The notes under the pieces are model-generated. The model was not told the origin of the DNA. It saw only the letters and a program-made list of their open reading frames with translations, and did no database searches. 64,000 nucleotides of DNA from Anticarsia gemmatalis. Taxonomy: Eukaryota; Arthropoda; Insecta; Lepidoptera; Erebidae. Made by a program: the position numbers and the translations under genes. Where the stretch lies: positions 14,329,501 through 14,393,500 of the forward strand of contig NC_134747.1 of the NCBI RefSeq assembly GCF_050436995.1, in the 5' to 3' direction. The first letter of the stretch is position 1. Every line of letters begins with the position of its first letter. Positions 11,924 through 23,050 of the stretch are shown here, one piece after another.

Positions 11924-12649
11924 AAAATTCTCATATGCAAAAAAAAAACGCAAATTCCGGTCCGTCTGTCCGCCCGTCTTTACGATACCTATCAAAACAA
12001 AACGCAGTTCTGAAAGGTTTTAACACCTAACCAAAAACCTTTTAATCTAGTAATCGCATTTCCATCGCAAAGATTGACAAATATCGCGCCCTCGTAAAGT
12101 GAAACACCCTGTAATTATGATTGATACCGACAGATGATTTGCAACAAACACCCTCTATCAGGAAGTCGCGTTTTATGGGGGACTGTTGGAATGTAAGGCT
12201 GTGGGGAAGTAAGCGATACTGATGGTGGAGACAATAAGAATGCTTTTGTGATACAAATATAAAGAGGGAGCTTAGAATGTCGTGATGCGGGGTTTAGATT
12301 TGATGGTAGAGTGATACAAGTAATCGATTGTATAAAGTATAGTAAATGATCAAAATATATGCGAGTAAACACATTCAACATTACGTACACAGTGCACATT
12401 CATACACAGTGCTAATCGTAACTGGTAGGTGAAGTATTATGTTGTAACTCAAAATAATATTAGCTTTTACTGAAAATAATACAAAAACACCGAAAGCTTT
12501 CAAATCTGAATAACATACAGAGTAGCAGTTAGACATTTTACTGTTACAGCATTTCATACAAATGTTCGAGTATAATGTAATACACGAATAAGCAGCATCC
12601 GGCGACTACGAATAAATATAAGCCAAGAATCTAAACCTCAGGACGGACG
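11924..12649. other. AT-rich DNA, no supported gene
   Basis: The minus-strand open frame at 12115-12399 (94 codons) shows no recognisable domain. Nothing else stands out. Confidence 0.5.
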
Positions 12650-13260
12650 CATAGCTCACAGCCAACATCCATAAAATAAGGCAAACACGCGAGAGCCCTA
12701 CTTACAATAAAACATAACATCGCCGGATCGTCCAAACATCTCTGCAATGCAGAAATATCTCTCTGAAAATTCCACTTTGGAAAATGAGAGCAACCAGACG
12801 AAATTCAAATTACAATCGGAGCGTGAATCCGAACGAAATGACGTTTCTGGTGTAATAAAAAGTAATAATGTCAAATAATTGCGACCAACCACGTGTAAGG
12901 CGGTTGAACACAATCAAAATGCAATTTCGTTAGGCGGCCGAGATCGGGCGGGATTCCTCGCGGTACCAGCGCCCGTCGCCCGTCGCCCGCGCCGCGACCT
13001 CGCAGGGCTGCCCAATTTGCTCGATGAAATCCTAATGGCCAATTCTAAAAACGTCGAGAATGCACCCGGAGATCCGACTGCACATTCCTGTTCCAGCTGA
13101 TTGCACATACTTGTAATATTTTTATAATTTGGCGCATTTGCGTTTAAATTGCGTCCGAAAATTGTGTGCAAGAGTGCAATCCATTAAGGAAGGTTGGCAG
13201 CCCTGTGGCAGCGCCGCAATATGCATTGTCCGAGACAATTTCGTGCTCTTGCCCCTTTTG
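12650..13260. other. GC-rich block, possible conserved regulatory DNA or exon
   Basis: Base composition shifts sharply, peaking at about 12930-13010 with CGCCCGTCGCCCGTCGCCCG-type sequence. Motifs include an E-box (CCACGTGT at about 12890), CAGCTG at about 13096 and CATTAAGG-like AT motifs. Frames are open on both strands across the block (73, 85, 65 and 72 codons), as expected by chance in GC-rich DNA, and I see no decisive splice sites. A conserved enhancer or an untranslated exon are both possible. Confidence 0.35.
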
Positions 13261-13444
13261 TTACGTTTTTCAGTGTTTGTAATCTGCGTGGAAACGTCCC
13301 CGGATCGCTTTGTTTTCAATTTATTAATGTCGCTATTGTTCTATTGAAGCTTTTGCTCTTGAAGTAATGTGACGGTGACAGCTTTATGTGCCTTTGTTAC
13401 AAGTCACTTTATGAGTAGTCCTTATGTAGCGAGTCTTTGTAAGT

Positions 13445-13560
13445 TCTCATCAATGGAACGACCGGTAGCGCGATTTTCTACAGTCGCTACTATTGACTAG
13501 CGAGCCTTTGATATTGAACATTGCTTGAAGAACATAGAGTTGCTAATTTTCTTGGGCGCT
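13445..13560 (+). mobile_element. Possible diverged copy of the palindromic MITE family
   Basis: A GCGATTTTCTACAGTCGCTA block followed by TATTGACTAGCGAG, TTTGATATTGAACAT and TTGGGCGCTAATC parallels the left half of the 37.6 kb element. Similarity is patchy and the call is tentative. Confidence 0.35.
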
Positions 13561-14244
13561 AATCGGATACTTAACCAACAAATTGTCAGTTGTCAATTGT
13601 GGTAAGGAATTTTCCTCTCATTACCTTACTAGTACTACCTACTCAAGCCTTAACGAGTATTTCAATGACGTAATTTGTCATTTTTTACAAAGCAAATAAA
13701 TTCACAAACTGTAGCCAAATAATTTACTAAAGAACATTTTACCCGTTAAGCAGTTAAATTCTTCGAAAAACGTTTATTATCTCTTTATTGTCTCTGAATT
13801 ATAAAGAAGTGTATAAAAGATCGAACTTAGACGTAAAACGGCGACTGTCTCAAACTACTTCATTAAACACTACAAAAGCGCTTCAAATTAAACTTGAACA
13901 ACTCTAATTTAAAACTGCAATTCCATTCAATTTGTATTTTTTCTTAAATCTTCGTTCATTTTACATTTAAATATCTTTCTTTAATGAAACAATAACAGCG
14001 GCCATTTTTCTTGGCTGAACAATTATATTATGGGATAAAGAGAAACGTTAAATTGCAGCCTATTTTATAGTCACCAGCGCTTTCAAAAACCTCCGATGCC
14101 CATTTACTGCGTAAAATTTTGTTAGCAATAAAGCAGCAGAAAATGAGGTGTTTTCTTCTTCCGTATTGACTAACTTATATTATAGAAAAGCCAAGTACTA
14201 AACTTATACATCCTGCATTATGGTGGCCCACACTATTACATTTT
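13561..14244. other. AT-rich DNA, no supported gene
   Basis: Nothing recognisable is visible in this stretch. Confidence 0.5.
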
Positions 14245-14320
14245 CAATGCAAGTCTCAAACTCATGACTTCCACGCATAGTAGCAGTGGCGTTACTTACT
14301 GCATCACGAGAGTTTTGATT
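14245..14320 (-). mobile_element. Degenerate tRNA-like SINE head
   Basis: On the minus strand a degenerate box A region (CGTGATGCAGTAAGTAACGC) and a box B-like GAGTTTGAGAC are about 40 bp apart. Arrangement and wording parallel the SINE at 11800-11923 but with many changes. Confidence 0.35.
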
Positions 14321-15224
14321 ACACACTCAGAAACTGCTGCCTGTACTGACCATGGTTACCATAGTATGACTCTTACCATGACAACTTAATTTTGTTTAAG
14401 CAGTGCTGACCATTAATGTAACTATGTAACACTTTAAAAGAGTCTTTATTTAAAAATGATAATTTAAATAAAAACTGTAGAAGCCTTTGCATTTTAATAA
14501 GGATTAAAATATATCGGTTCGCATAAAGCCAATTAGGTCGTAAATGGCATTACGACGGTAACTACCGATATTTAGAGCATTTACAACAAACTTTCCTACT
14601 AATTGCTAATTTAGTTTTAAGGGTACTATAATGTATAGAAGTTTTAGAACGGCTGGATGTTTAAACAGACTTCTAGGGGTTGCCAAATTGAGCCTTGAAA
14701 TTAGGATTAGGGCACATTTTATACTGACCAGCTTTGGGCCGTGGCTTCTCCCATGTGGTGTATTTTATAGAAGACTTTCTTTGATTGTTGGTTTTCAAGT
14801 CTCTATTTAAAATTAATGAAAATAGGCATAGTAGTTTGATATTTAATCGGAAATGATAGGAAACAATATTTTATTATATCCAATTGTCTAGGCCACCAAT
14901 TTTATTTCAGCGTTGGATAAAAATGAAGCAAATTAAAAATTTATGTCGTTTTTAAATTATTTTATTATCTGTCTTTTCTCGCAGACATAGGGCGTATGGT
15001 TGGTGGTTTCGTGATTTCATGTATAATATTCTATTTAATAATGATCTTATAGAGAGCGAGCCCATTTAACACAGGGCACGTACCCACCAACTATTTGCGG
15101 ATTGCTGAAATATTTATTGCTACGCGTGGGAATGGAATCTTTGACGCCTACGCGCAGTCGTATGCGTCAAAGACAAGTTCACGTAAAGACGGAGGACTAA
15201 TTCGATAAATTTTTTGGAATATAG
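14321..15224. other. AT-rich DNA, no supported gene
   Basis: No gene or recognisable repeat is seen. Confidence 0.5.
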
Positions 15225-15473
15225 AATGCATAAAAAACGATCTGTCGGTTAAGTAGCGCATGGCACGGTCAATCTTTAAATAGGTGACCGCATAGTAGTA
15301 TATGAACTGATCATCTCTACGCTTCCAAGGGCATGTTAGTAGTCGGGCCTGGTTGTTTTCAATCAAGATATCCTTTAAGCCATATCGAAAACCTTCCGGG
15401 CGGCTTGAACTTTTTACTGCTACTACTACTACTTTTACTTTACACTAGGCCGAACACTAAGCATACAATAAAA
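15225..15473 (+). mobile_element. 5S rRNA-derived SINE (family B) split by a (TAC)n expansion
   Basis: The 5S-like head reads CGGTTAAGTAGCGCATGGCA, CGGTCAATCTTTAAATAGG, TGACCGCATAG. The body has CTCTACGCTTCCAAGGGCAT, GGGCCTGGTTGTTTTCAATC and CTTCCGGGCGGCTTGAAC. Between TTGAAC and the terminal ACACTAGGCCGAACACTAAG lies a tract of about 25 bp rich in TAC (15415-15440) that is absent from sister copies. The minus-strand open frame across this region (15148-15366) is a shadow of the SINE. Confidence 0.75.
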
Positions 15474-16000
15474 TCGCTACCGCCTTTTAATTCTATCTTC
15501 AGCTAAAACTTGTTGCTAAGTCAAAGTTCGTGAATTAAATAATATATCAGAGGATTCGTGTTGCGTAATAAATAATAAATGAACGAGATCCCCGTTAAAG
15601 AGAATTGGTGATCTAAGAAAATTAAAATTGATTTTTTTTACTTAATTAGAGAAATATCTCTTCTTGCTTTTGGACCGATCTGAAAAATGAACTGCTAAAT
15701 AATATAGCGTTAATTCCCGTTTCCTATTATGTATTAAATATAGACAGCCATTTTTCGTGTAAACTTATTAAGACTTATATTTGCTCGTTACTTAACGCTG
15801 ACGAACAAAATGAGGAATAGTCTGAGTAATAGAAAGCATATGAGAAGATCTGCGTCACTTAACTCACGAAAAGGACCTGCTATAGCAACAAAACTATTTG
15901 ATATTCGAATTAATATTCTTTAAACAGCTCTTGAACAAATGTAAATTCTGCACCGAACTAGGCTTATGGTTGTCATTCAAACTACTCTCTTTTTTCGTGG
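15474..16000. other. AT-rich DNA, no supported gene
   Basis: No recognisable feature. Confidence 0.5.
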
Positions 16001-16510
16001 ACCATTCTAAAACTGGGACAGTAATGAGTTAAAAAAATGTTTTGCTTTTAAAACTTTGTAGTTTAAGGAATTTGAAAAAGATTTTCACGTAAAGATGTCT
16101 CCAAAAATAACCAGTATAACAGTTTATAAATCACAAGTCTTTTACCATCGAAGATTGTGTTAAGCCAAAGTCTACTGAGGATCTTTTCTCTTTTTCTCAT
16201 TAAGCTCTCATTCTAACCCTAGGACAATAATGAGTAAGATCATTTTTTGTTTTCTAAATCTTTGAAGACGTAGCAAACGCACTATGATATTTATCGAACA
16301 ACAAAACCGACTTAACTTGTCCGGCTAGGCCGATTGATGTCGAACAGAATATGTGTGTGGCAAATCTAATTTAAAAAAGATTTTTACTACAAGATGGCTT
16401 TAAAATCTGAACCAAAAATAACTAGTATAACAGTTTATAAATCACAAGTCTTTTACCATCGAAGACTGTGTTAAGCCGTGGCTCGGCAGCCAAAGTCTAC
16501 CGAGGTTGGA
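16001..16510. repeat. Local tandem duplication, two diverged units
   Basis: Unit 1 (about 16001-16202) and unit 2 (about 16206-16510) share, in the same order, CATTCTAA...GGACA-TAATGAGT, an AAAGATTTT block, AAAAATAAC-AGTATAACAG, TTTATAAATCACAAGTCTTT, TACCATCGAAGA-TGTGTTAAG and AAAGTCTAC-GAGG. Unit 2 is longer because of a sequence present only in it (16270-16368) and a 12-bp CGTGGCTCGGCAG-type addition near 16478. Confidence 0.8.
16270..16368 (+). mobile_element. MITE-like insertion inside the second duplicate unit
   Basis: This sequence interrupts unit 2 of the duplication but not unit 1. It includes AACAAAACCGACTTAACTTG, a GGCCGATTGATGTCGAACAG block and ATATGTGTGTGGCAAATCT. The same elements in the same order lie at the right end of the 37632-38072 element (AACAAAACCGACTCGAAG; GCCGATTAATGCCGAGTCG; ATGTGTGTAGCAAGTCT). 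It is probably a short or deleted member of that family. Confidence 0.5.
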
Positions 16511-17038
16511 AACTCTTTGTTACACAGAACACTGGCATTAAGCCAATAATGTGACGTCACTTTAATGCTATCTTTTAAGCGATAACGTGCACCACTATTT
16601 TGCACTATAACTAGGTTATCGACTTGGCTATTGTAGAACATTTTAGAAAATTTCCTTTTCTATCTATTGATTTGGGTTAAGCTGTTTAGGAAACCGTGAC
16701 GTACATACGTACATTTTTGATGATGATTTTCTGTGTACTTTGCAGAGCACTGCATTAACACGACCAATGTATGCCTTTTAATCACCCAAGCTTAAAGTGC
16801 AATAAGTACGATTGAATATGTCTTCAAATTATTTTTCTTTTGGCTAGAATGTCTCCAAAAGAAAAAAATGATTATGAGACGAATAAATATTTTTTCTTTC
16901 TTACTCCTAAAATATCAAGAACGTTATCGGAACAAAGCACAAATAAACTGTCGGCTCTCACATCTCGTAACTTTCCTGTCTCGACGAGACATTGATTTTC
17001 AATCTCGCAAACTTTTTCACTCGGCTTACTTAAATAGT
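16511..17038. other. AT-rich DNA; open frame of 97 codons not called
   Basis: A palindromic CRE (TGACGTCA) lies at 16551-16558. A plus-strand ATG-started frame of 97 codons (16868-17161) ends in a basic RKT-repeat tail encoded by the 9-bp array at 17039-17074, with an overlapping 92-codon frame opposite. No domain, signal peptide or homolog is recognisable, so no gene is called. Confidence 0.5.
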
Positions 17039-17074
17039 CGTAAGACCCGTAAAACTCGTAAAACCCGTAAGATA
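17039..17074. repeat. Short tandem array, 9-bp unit, 4 copies
   Basis: Units read CGTAAGACC, CGTAAAACT, CGTAAAACC and CGTAAGATA. The period is a multiple of three, so a frame read through it gives Arg-Lys-Thr repeated, and within units 1-3 the differences are synonymous in that frame. With so few sites this is not evidence of selection. Confidence 0.75.
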
Positions 17075-17113
17075 AACGGGAAACGGAAACGGTCCCCAAC
17101 TGGCCGCTGTTTA

Positions 17114-17130
17114 CCGCCAGGGGGCGCCAC
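17114..17130 (+). promoter_or_regulatory. CTCF-like insulator motif
   Basis: CCGCCAGGGGGCGCCAC is an excellent match to the conserved CTCF core (CC-N-CCAGGGGGCGC-type), a zinc-finger factor present in insects. It stands out in AT-rich DNA. Weaker GAGGGCGC-type matches are at about 31032-31045 (plus) and 31571-31583 (minus). Binding is inferred from motif only. Confidence 0.5.
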
Positions 17131-18479
17131 TGTTCATGACAAGCACGCAAATAGATTGTAGATTCGGGTCTCCGGTCTAAAAGAAAATGTTTTGTATTTT
17201 TAATTCCGTAATTACTGTATTTGCTATTTTTATGTCTGCTTTGAATATAGGTTGTGTAATTGCGGTTTTGAACCGATCTGTAACCACAAATTTATGGTCT
17301 ATGCAATTGCAATAATTAAAATAAATGGTATGCTGATTCATGGAAATCATAAGGCAAATAAAGTACACAAATGTTAATAAAGTAATATCACATTTATAAC
17401 TGTTTCACTGCACGGCGGGGGTCTCCTACACAATACAGAGAGGTGCTATTAACATACAGAATTACGTGAAACACTAACGGTAGCCGTCTAGAAGGTTTCT
17501 TACCAAAATAAAGTTCGTTGACATTCACAGAACTAAACTCAACGTGACCTAAGTTTACACAGAAGCCATTTCGTTTCTAGGTATCATTGTGACACAGTTT
17601 CTTAGTAATACTACCTTTCGCCAAGAAAAGGGCAAGTCGTTTTAAAAATGTACCAAACTAACACGATAAGGGGACCGCCCGTTTATTTTTAGCGAAGTAA
17701 AACATAAATTATGTACGTAACAATTTGGACAAGCAACTCTTTTGTAACCCGTAGAAGCGACCCACCAATAAATTATTTACCTGAAAACCTAACACCATAA
17801 AATGTTCAGAACAAAAGCGGTACGTTTTGTAAGCAACAGTGCAAATGTCCGTGGATAAATAATAAATCTTATTTGGTCGAATAAAAGATACAGTATGAAT
17901 AAGAATATACATATGGCATAACAATATTGTGCGGGGTTAATACTAGCGAGGTTTTAGCCGGCGCGGTTGTGACGTCACTAGCGTCCTGCGTCCCACAGAA
18001 ACAAATATAAAACATTTATATTGCCATCGAGATAGTTCATAGTGCGGCTATTTGTGCACTGAATGGTGGTCCGAGGTTAACGGTATGCTATAAATAAAGC
18101 TATGCATACATTGTGCAGAGACATACATCATATTAGTTTAGAAATATAAATTCCAATATTTCAAATAGGACAACACCCATTATTGTTTATAAACTATCAG
18201 GGTGCTACTAACATATTTTCAATATTGGTGATCAGTACAAAATTTTTTTGGATGCTCAGTTAAGTTAGTTCGAGTTTCATTTTATAATTCAGCGAATCTA
18301 TAAAGAATATTTTTAGAATCAATGTTTTACGCTTAGTAGCTCTGTATTATTTTCTATTGCTTTGAATAAAGAGTTAACTTTTAGCTACATCAAGATTATA
18401 CAAATGGACAATACAAACCTAAAGTCATTTATTCAAAAATACTTAAATTATTACTCGACCACTTTCTTTAACCAAATAT
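17131..18479. other. AT-rich DNA, no supported gene
   Basis: A palindromic CRE (TGACGTCA) lies at 17970-17977 in a locally GC-rich patch. Otherwise nothing is recognisable. Confidence 0.5.
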
Positions 18480-18625
18480 TCCAAGTAGTTTGTTTCATTC
18501 CACGCGAGTAGGACATCACGAGCGGTGCAAGCTCGGCATCTTCTCGCATCATGACTCGCGCCACTGGCCGAGAGTCTCGGGGTCGTTCTCGCGGCCGACA
18601 GCGGAATATCTTCTCGAGATGTTAT
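18480..18625. other. GC-rich block with open frames on both strands
   Basis: A 140-bp GC-rich patch is open in one minus-strand frame (18443-18631, 62 codons, ending in TAA) and one plus-strand frame (18490-18708). The minus frame has coding-like composition in its GC-rich half, but I see no clear acceptor or donor. It could be a small exon, an enhancer or neither. Confidence 0.25.
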
Positions 18626-19268
18626 TCCCAATGTTTACAACGGTATATTTTCTAAATTCAATCTTATATTTTGTACCGCGTTTTCTGTATTATGGAAACT
18701 GCACTTAGCATTTTCGTTTCAGTTTTACGGTTTGTTTTTGGGATGAGTTTTTCGTGAATGTGGATTCTGTTGTTTTATTTTGCAGAGAGATAATGGATTG
18801 GTTATTAAGTTAAGATCCAGCTAAATCATAAATTAACTTTTCTTCGAAGGCTATAAGTACTGATTGACTCTGATAGCAAAAATATACTATAAAAAGGTCA
18901 CAGAGCGTTTCGTTCGTTCTTCTTAAGTCCTCCAAAATATGGGAACGTAAGTAGAACATATTAAAGAACGAAACATGCTATGAATTGTTATTAAATAATT
19001 TTATGCAACACTCACAAGCATCAATAATCAACCTAACCAATTTGATTTTAACGCATTACACCTATACTACCATTCAATAAAATTAATAACGTCCACAACA
19101 AATCCTTAGAATCTCTATCACCATTAAATCCACACTGTATGTATTACGTATCCTTTACACCCGAGGACCAATAGCAGAGGCGTATTGTTAGAGATTGGTT
19201 TGAATTAACCAAACACGTATACAACGCGCCGGTGACAGAGACACGCCACGGCCAAGTCCGTATCGACC
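18626..19268. other. AT-rich DNA, no supported gene
   Basis: No recognisable feature. Confidence 0.5.
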
Positions 19269-19270
19269 TG

Positions 19271-19302
19271 AGACATAGAGACATAGAGACACTGAGACAC
19301 TC
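19271..19302. repeat. Short tandem array, 8-bp unit, 4 copies
   Basis: AGACATAG, AGACATAG, AGACACTG and AGACACTC follow one another directly. It is a simple slippage-type repeat. Confidence 0.8.
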
Positions 19303-19375
19303 GTGTGGTGTAGAGTCTAAGATGGGAATTGTAGGTTTAATTAAGAAACACGTTATAGGTGATTAAGTCAGACTA

Positions 19376-19587
19376 TTAGGTCGGGGAAAAAGTCTTTTCG
19401 CATTATAGTATGAACGAACTTGTAATAAAATATTTTCTCTACACAAAAGCTCGATATTTGGATACTTCACGAGCTCACTGAAAGAAATCTAATGAACCGT
19501 GTACTCATTTGTGATTCTTGAAGCCAAAGAGATTTTATTACAAGTTCATACATACTATAATGCGAAAAGACTTTTTCCCCGACCTAA
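19376..19587. mobile_element. Mariner-type MITE, 212 bp, with TA target duplication
   Basis: Both ends carry a 56-bp terminal inverted repeat beginning TTAGGTCGGGGAAAAAGTCT, with only about three mismatches, all near position 38-40. The element is flanked on both sides by TA (19374-19375 and 19588-19589), the target-site duplication of Tc1/mariner transposons. The central ~100 bp has no coding capacity. It would depend on a mariner transposase encoded elsewhere. The high arm identity implies a fairly recent insertion. Confidence 0.9.
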
Positions 19588-21854
19588 TATTTATATAAAA
19601 AAAATTTAACCATATTTTGTTGGGATAAGGATTTCTCGCAAAATAAAAAGGGACACAAACAGATTAGGCTTTTAGCCTATCATCCTGAATAGCTGTATTA
19701 CAGCATTAATGGCTCTGAAAAGGTGTCCATGAAATGGAACCAATTCTCAATTGACCCATCAAATGATCACTTAGAAAGTTCTTGACATTCCCAATTCTTT
19801 GAGTAGTGTATTAAATTCAAGATGCTTTACCATTATAAGAGAGTGTAAAACTGATTCAGTAACAGGCGGTAAAAGACATACCAACAACAGACACAAAGAC
19901 GTGAGAAGAAACACAAAGACAAACAAAAAAAACATATTCACAATCAGTGTTTGTCAACTGTACCAGACATTGAAAACCTTGAACCAGTCCCCTTTAATCT
20001 AACCCCACAATCCACAATCAGAGTTCATAATACATCAAGCAAACCATTCCCGAGAGAAAAAGTATTTAAATAAAACATTTAATATACTGTTTGTCGTGAA
20101 GGTTGTCACGTTACATGTACTCGGCGGAACTTGTCACGCGTGAGAAGGGACGCTCCCTGCTGGCCAGGAAATGTCACAATCTGTCACTTTTGAACGAACC
20201 AGTATATTTATCATCAACCCTAAACAAATTTGCCTTTGAAAATCGTTTTGGTTTTCAACTAGTAAAATGAATGTGTCATAATGTGTGGTTTGGTTTATTT
20301 TTGGGTGTTTATTTTGGGATAGTGGTGGGGCAACATTATTATCCAGTGGTTTCTTTGCACACGAAATTTACATCTACAAAAATAATTTTAAGAAAAAGGT
20401 AGTTAGTAAGTCGGTCTTCTATCATTATCGTCTATCTTTATCCTAAATAAAGTTATGGTTTTTTATAGTCTTTTGTCTATCTCTTATCTTGAGACTGCAC
20501 TACCAGTATCATTATTGCATTCAAGTTCACCTCTATTTATGTCTACACGTTTTCTCAAATCAATATAATATTAATAAGTATTTTAACTCATCATTTAAAA
20601 CGACAATTAGCCTACTTCCTGATAAGAAAGACTGAACAGTACATTTTTCAACACCATTGTATCTCACACCCCAAAGTCTACAATACATTTTTTATTCCTA
20701 GCCCGCTTCCCGCTCATCCCACACACCACTCACCCCATATTGCTCACCTGCAAAGCGTCTAAGCCTATTCCTTGCAACGTGTCGTATCAAGCAACTGGCC
20801 TCACGCCTCTGTTAGTAGCGTTAAACAAATCTCATTGAAGCGAGACTACCCACGGTACAAACATGTAGGCTTTATTGTGAGTCTACTTTGAATAATGTTA
20901 TATTTTTAAAATAGTTGTTCTGTTTGTTCTTTGGTATCTTGGAATATTATACTTTTCATATTTTTATATATGTACTATACCAGCAGTGTGTTATCGATGT
21001 ATTATTTATGTGGGTTACAATAGATTAGGTTTAAGTTTTCGCTTTCCTGAAGACTTTTTAAGTTTTAGTAAGCATAATACTGATGTTTATTTCGTATCTA
21101 AGAGAAATTTTACTAAATATTTTTTTATATGTTCTGTGATAGACATAGTACAGTTTGAAGCAAAACTTTACCGTTAAATTAGGTTATGGACCTCTAAGTA
21201 TAACTTAACTATCTGTTACTCCTAGTTCTTCATTTACCATTCGTCACTGCATCTCCAACAATCCCTTACTTGCAATTGGTCAGCGTTGACTTAATACAAT
21301 ATTCGGTCATTGCGAAAGAAGATCTTTGTCCCGCAGTGGGATAGTAATAGATTTTATATACATAATTTAAATGACAATATAAACAACAACTAAACATACT
21401 TCTGACCCGCACCAACACGGACAAGTGTGAGTTCCTCGTAATAAATTAACGGGTCTCATAGCCTGTCAGTCGCGCGTCCAATTTACTCCTCCTGTGTCTC
21501 CGGTTATTATACCAGTATGTTTGTCCTTTTATCACGATGTAGCGCCAATAGAAATATTGTGTAGTTTTGTAGCTCTTTAGAAGAAGAATATGTTTACAGG
21601 GAATAGCTTGTCAAATTTTAGTGAAACCGTATTTGCTATATGTAAAGATCTCAATTTATTGCTAACTGGTCAAAACGTACGGGAAGTTTTTGACTAGCAG
21701 TGATGTAAAACAGGCTAAGAAAAGAATAATTAGGCATACCATAGTGACCGACAGACTATCTTACTTCGGGAAGTGGACACACTGGATCAATAATGGGTAC
21801 TATTCTAACAACCATGACCAGTAAGGCTTAGCTTTGAGGCCTAAGCTATTCTCA
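19588..21854. other. AT-rich DNA with no supported gene
   Basis: No gene is supported. A short string at about 21314-21350 (AAGATCTTTGTCCCGCAGTGGGATAG-like) resembles the 3' end of lepidopteran LINE/SINE repeats but is too short to call with confidence. Confidence 0.5.
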
Positions 21855-22136
21855 TCTATACTAATATTATAAAGCTGAAGAGTGTGTTTGTTTGATTGTT
21901 TGTTTGTTTGTTTGTTTGTTTGTTTGTTTGAACGCGCTAATCTCAGGAACTAATGGTCCGATTTGAAAAATTATTTCAGTGTTAGATAGTCCATTTATCG
22001 AGGAAGGCTATAGGCTATATATAATCACGCTACGAACAATAGAAGCAGAGTAGCAATAAAAAATGTTACAAAAACGGGGAAAATTTTGATCCATTCTATC
22101 TTATGTGACGCAAGCGAAGTTGCGCGGGTCAGCTAG
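21855..22136 (+). mobile_element. Complete non-autonomous Helitron, family 1
   Basis: It starts TCTATACTAATATTATAAAG, carries a (GTTT)n tract at 21885-21930, and ends with the hairpin CGCAA-GCGAAG-TTGCG, then CGGGTCAG and CTAG. It is inserted between A (21854) and T (22137) with no duplication, as Helitrons do. Non-coding. Near-identical in architecture to the reversed copy at 10790-11057. Confidence 0.9.
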
Positions 22137-22384
22137 TGATCAATATAATTTTAGGTTTAGCGGCTTAGGCATTAAGTCGAAATTAACTGATAGTTTGTCG
22201 CAATTATAACATCAAAATGTATATACAGAAAACTGGATAAACTAACATAATGCTTTAAATCCTGTCATGGAAGTCAACTAACCGACACGATTTAATCGCG
22301 AACTATACGCAACAAACATTACAAAATTCAAAATGAAATAACCTGTATGGCTTTATACAGGAGTTCATTTTACAAACTATTTGT

Positions 22385-22620
22385 CACACCTATAATACCC
22401 ATAAGTGTATGAAATGCATCACATATTGTCATTTAGGTACAATGTAAAAAAGGTTGAGCCTACTTTCATATATCAGGCGTAGTACCAAAAGACGGACTTA
22501 TTATTGAGAAAATTTATTAAAGGTTTGAAATACCCAGAAGCAATTGCTTGGCCTGATAACCGAACCCGAGACCACGTGGTCAGCAGTTGCATACATATTA
22601 TTACCACCCATACTAAAGAG
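22385..22620 (-). mobile_element. tRNA-type SINE, near full length, minus strand
   Basis: On the minus strand the order is: a tRNA-like region with GGTCTCGGGTTCGGTTATCA (box B), then AAGCAATTGCTTCTGGGTAT, TTTCTCAATAATAAGTCCGT, a TGATATATGAAAGTAGGCTC block, and a terminal TTATAGGTGTGAC. I recognise this order as typical of a widespread lepidopteran SINE. The 5' box A part is worn. The minus-strand open frame over part of it is not a gene. Confidence 0.7.
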
Positions 22621-22960
22621 CTAAAATAAATAACAATTACTACCGGCGTATCCATGTTGGTTTATAAATAAAGTGGGCAGGAAACGCCCGGATTTCCACA
22701 CCGGAGCTCGCTCGTTCACACACAATATCGACAACGCATCTCTTAAATAACTTTGTTAGCTTATCCCTTTAAACAAAAAATTGTGATCACATTGAATGTA
22801 ATGGCCGCTAAATAGCCAATAACAATGCGTGCGATATCCTTCCGATGTTAATCACGTCGTATCAATAAATTGGTGACTGTGACCAGCTGTGTCGGTAAAA
22901 TGTCGGTATTTGTGTTTTAATATATGCGCGGTCACGCCACCTTTATTGTGCTTTAAGCAT

Positions 22961-23050
22961 CTACACACTTACGCCAATCGGTGTACAAACAAAACTGATC
23001 CTTATCGCGTTGTATTAAGACGTTTGGTGAGCGCAAACATAAGTGTGTAG
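22961..23050. mobile_element. Short foldback element, possible MITE
   Basis: CTACACACTTACG at the left end is inverted at the right end as CATAAGTGTGTAG (one mismatch), enclosing about 64 bp that includes AAACAAAACTGATCCTTATC. Inner parts also pair loosely. No target duplication could be assigned. Confidence 0.4.

Noticed and set aside
15230..15300. 5S rRNA gene fragment
   Set aside because: It resembles 5S only in the internal promoter and continues into a conserved SINE body shared with other copies.
16868..17161. 97-codon ATG frame with RKT repeats as a basic peptide gene
   Set aside because: The repeat is explained by a 9-bp DNA array, and the frame also reads through a CTCF-like motif. 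No homolog is recognised.
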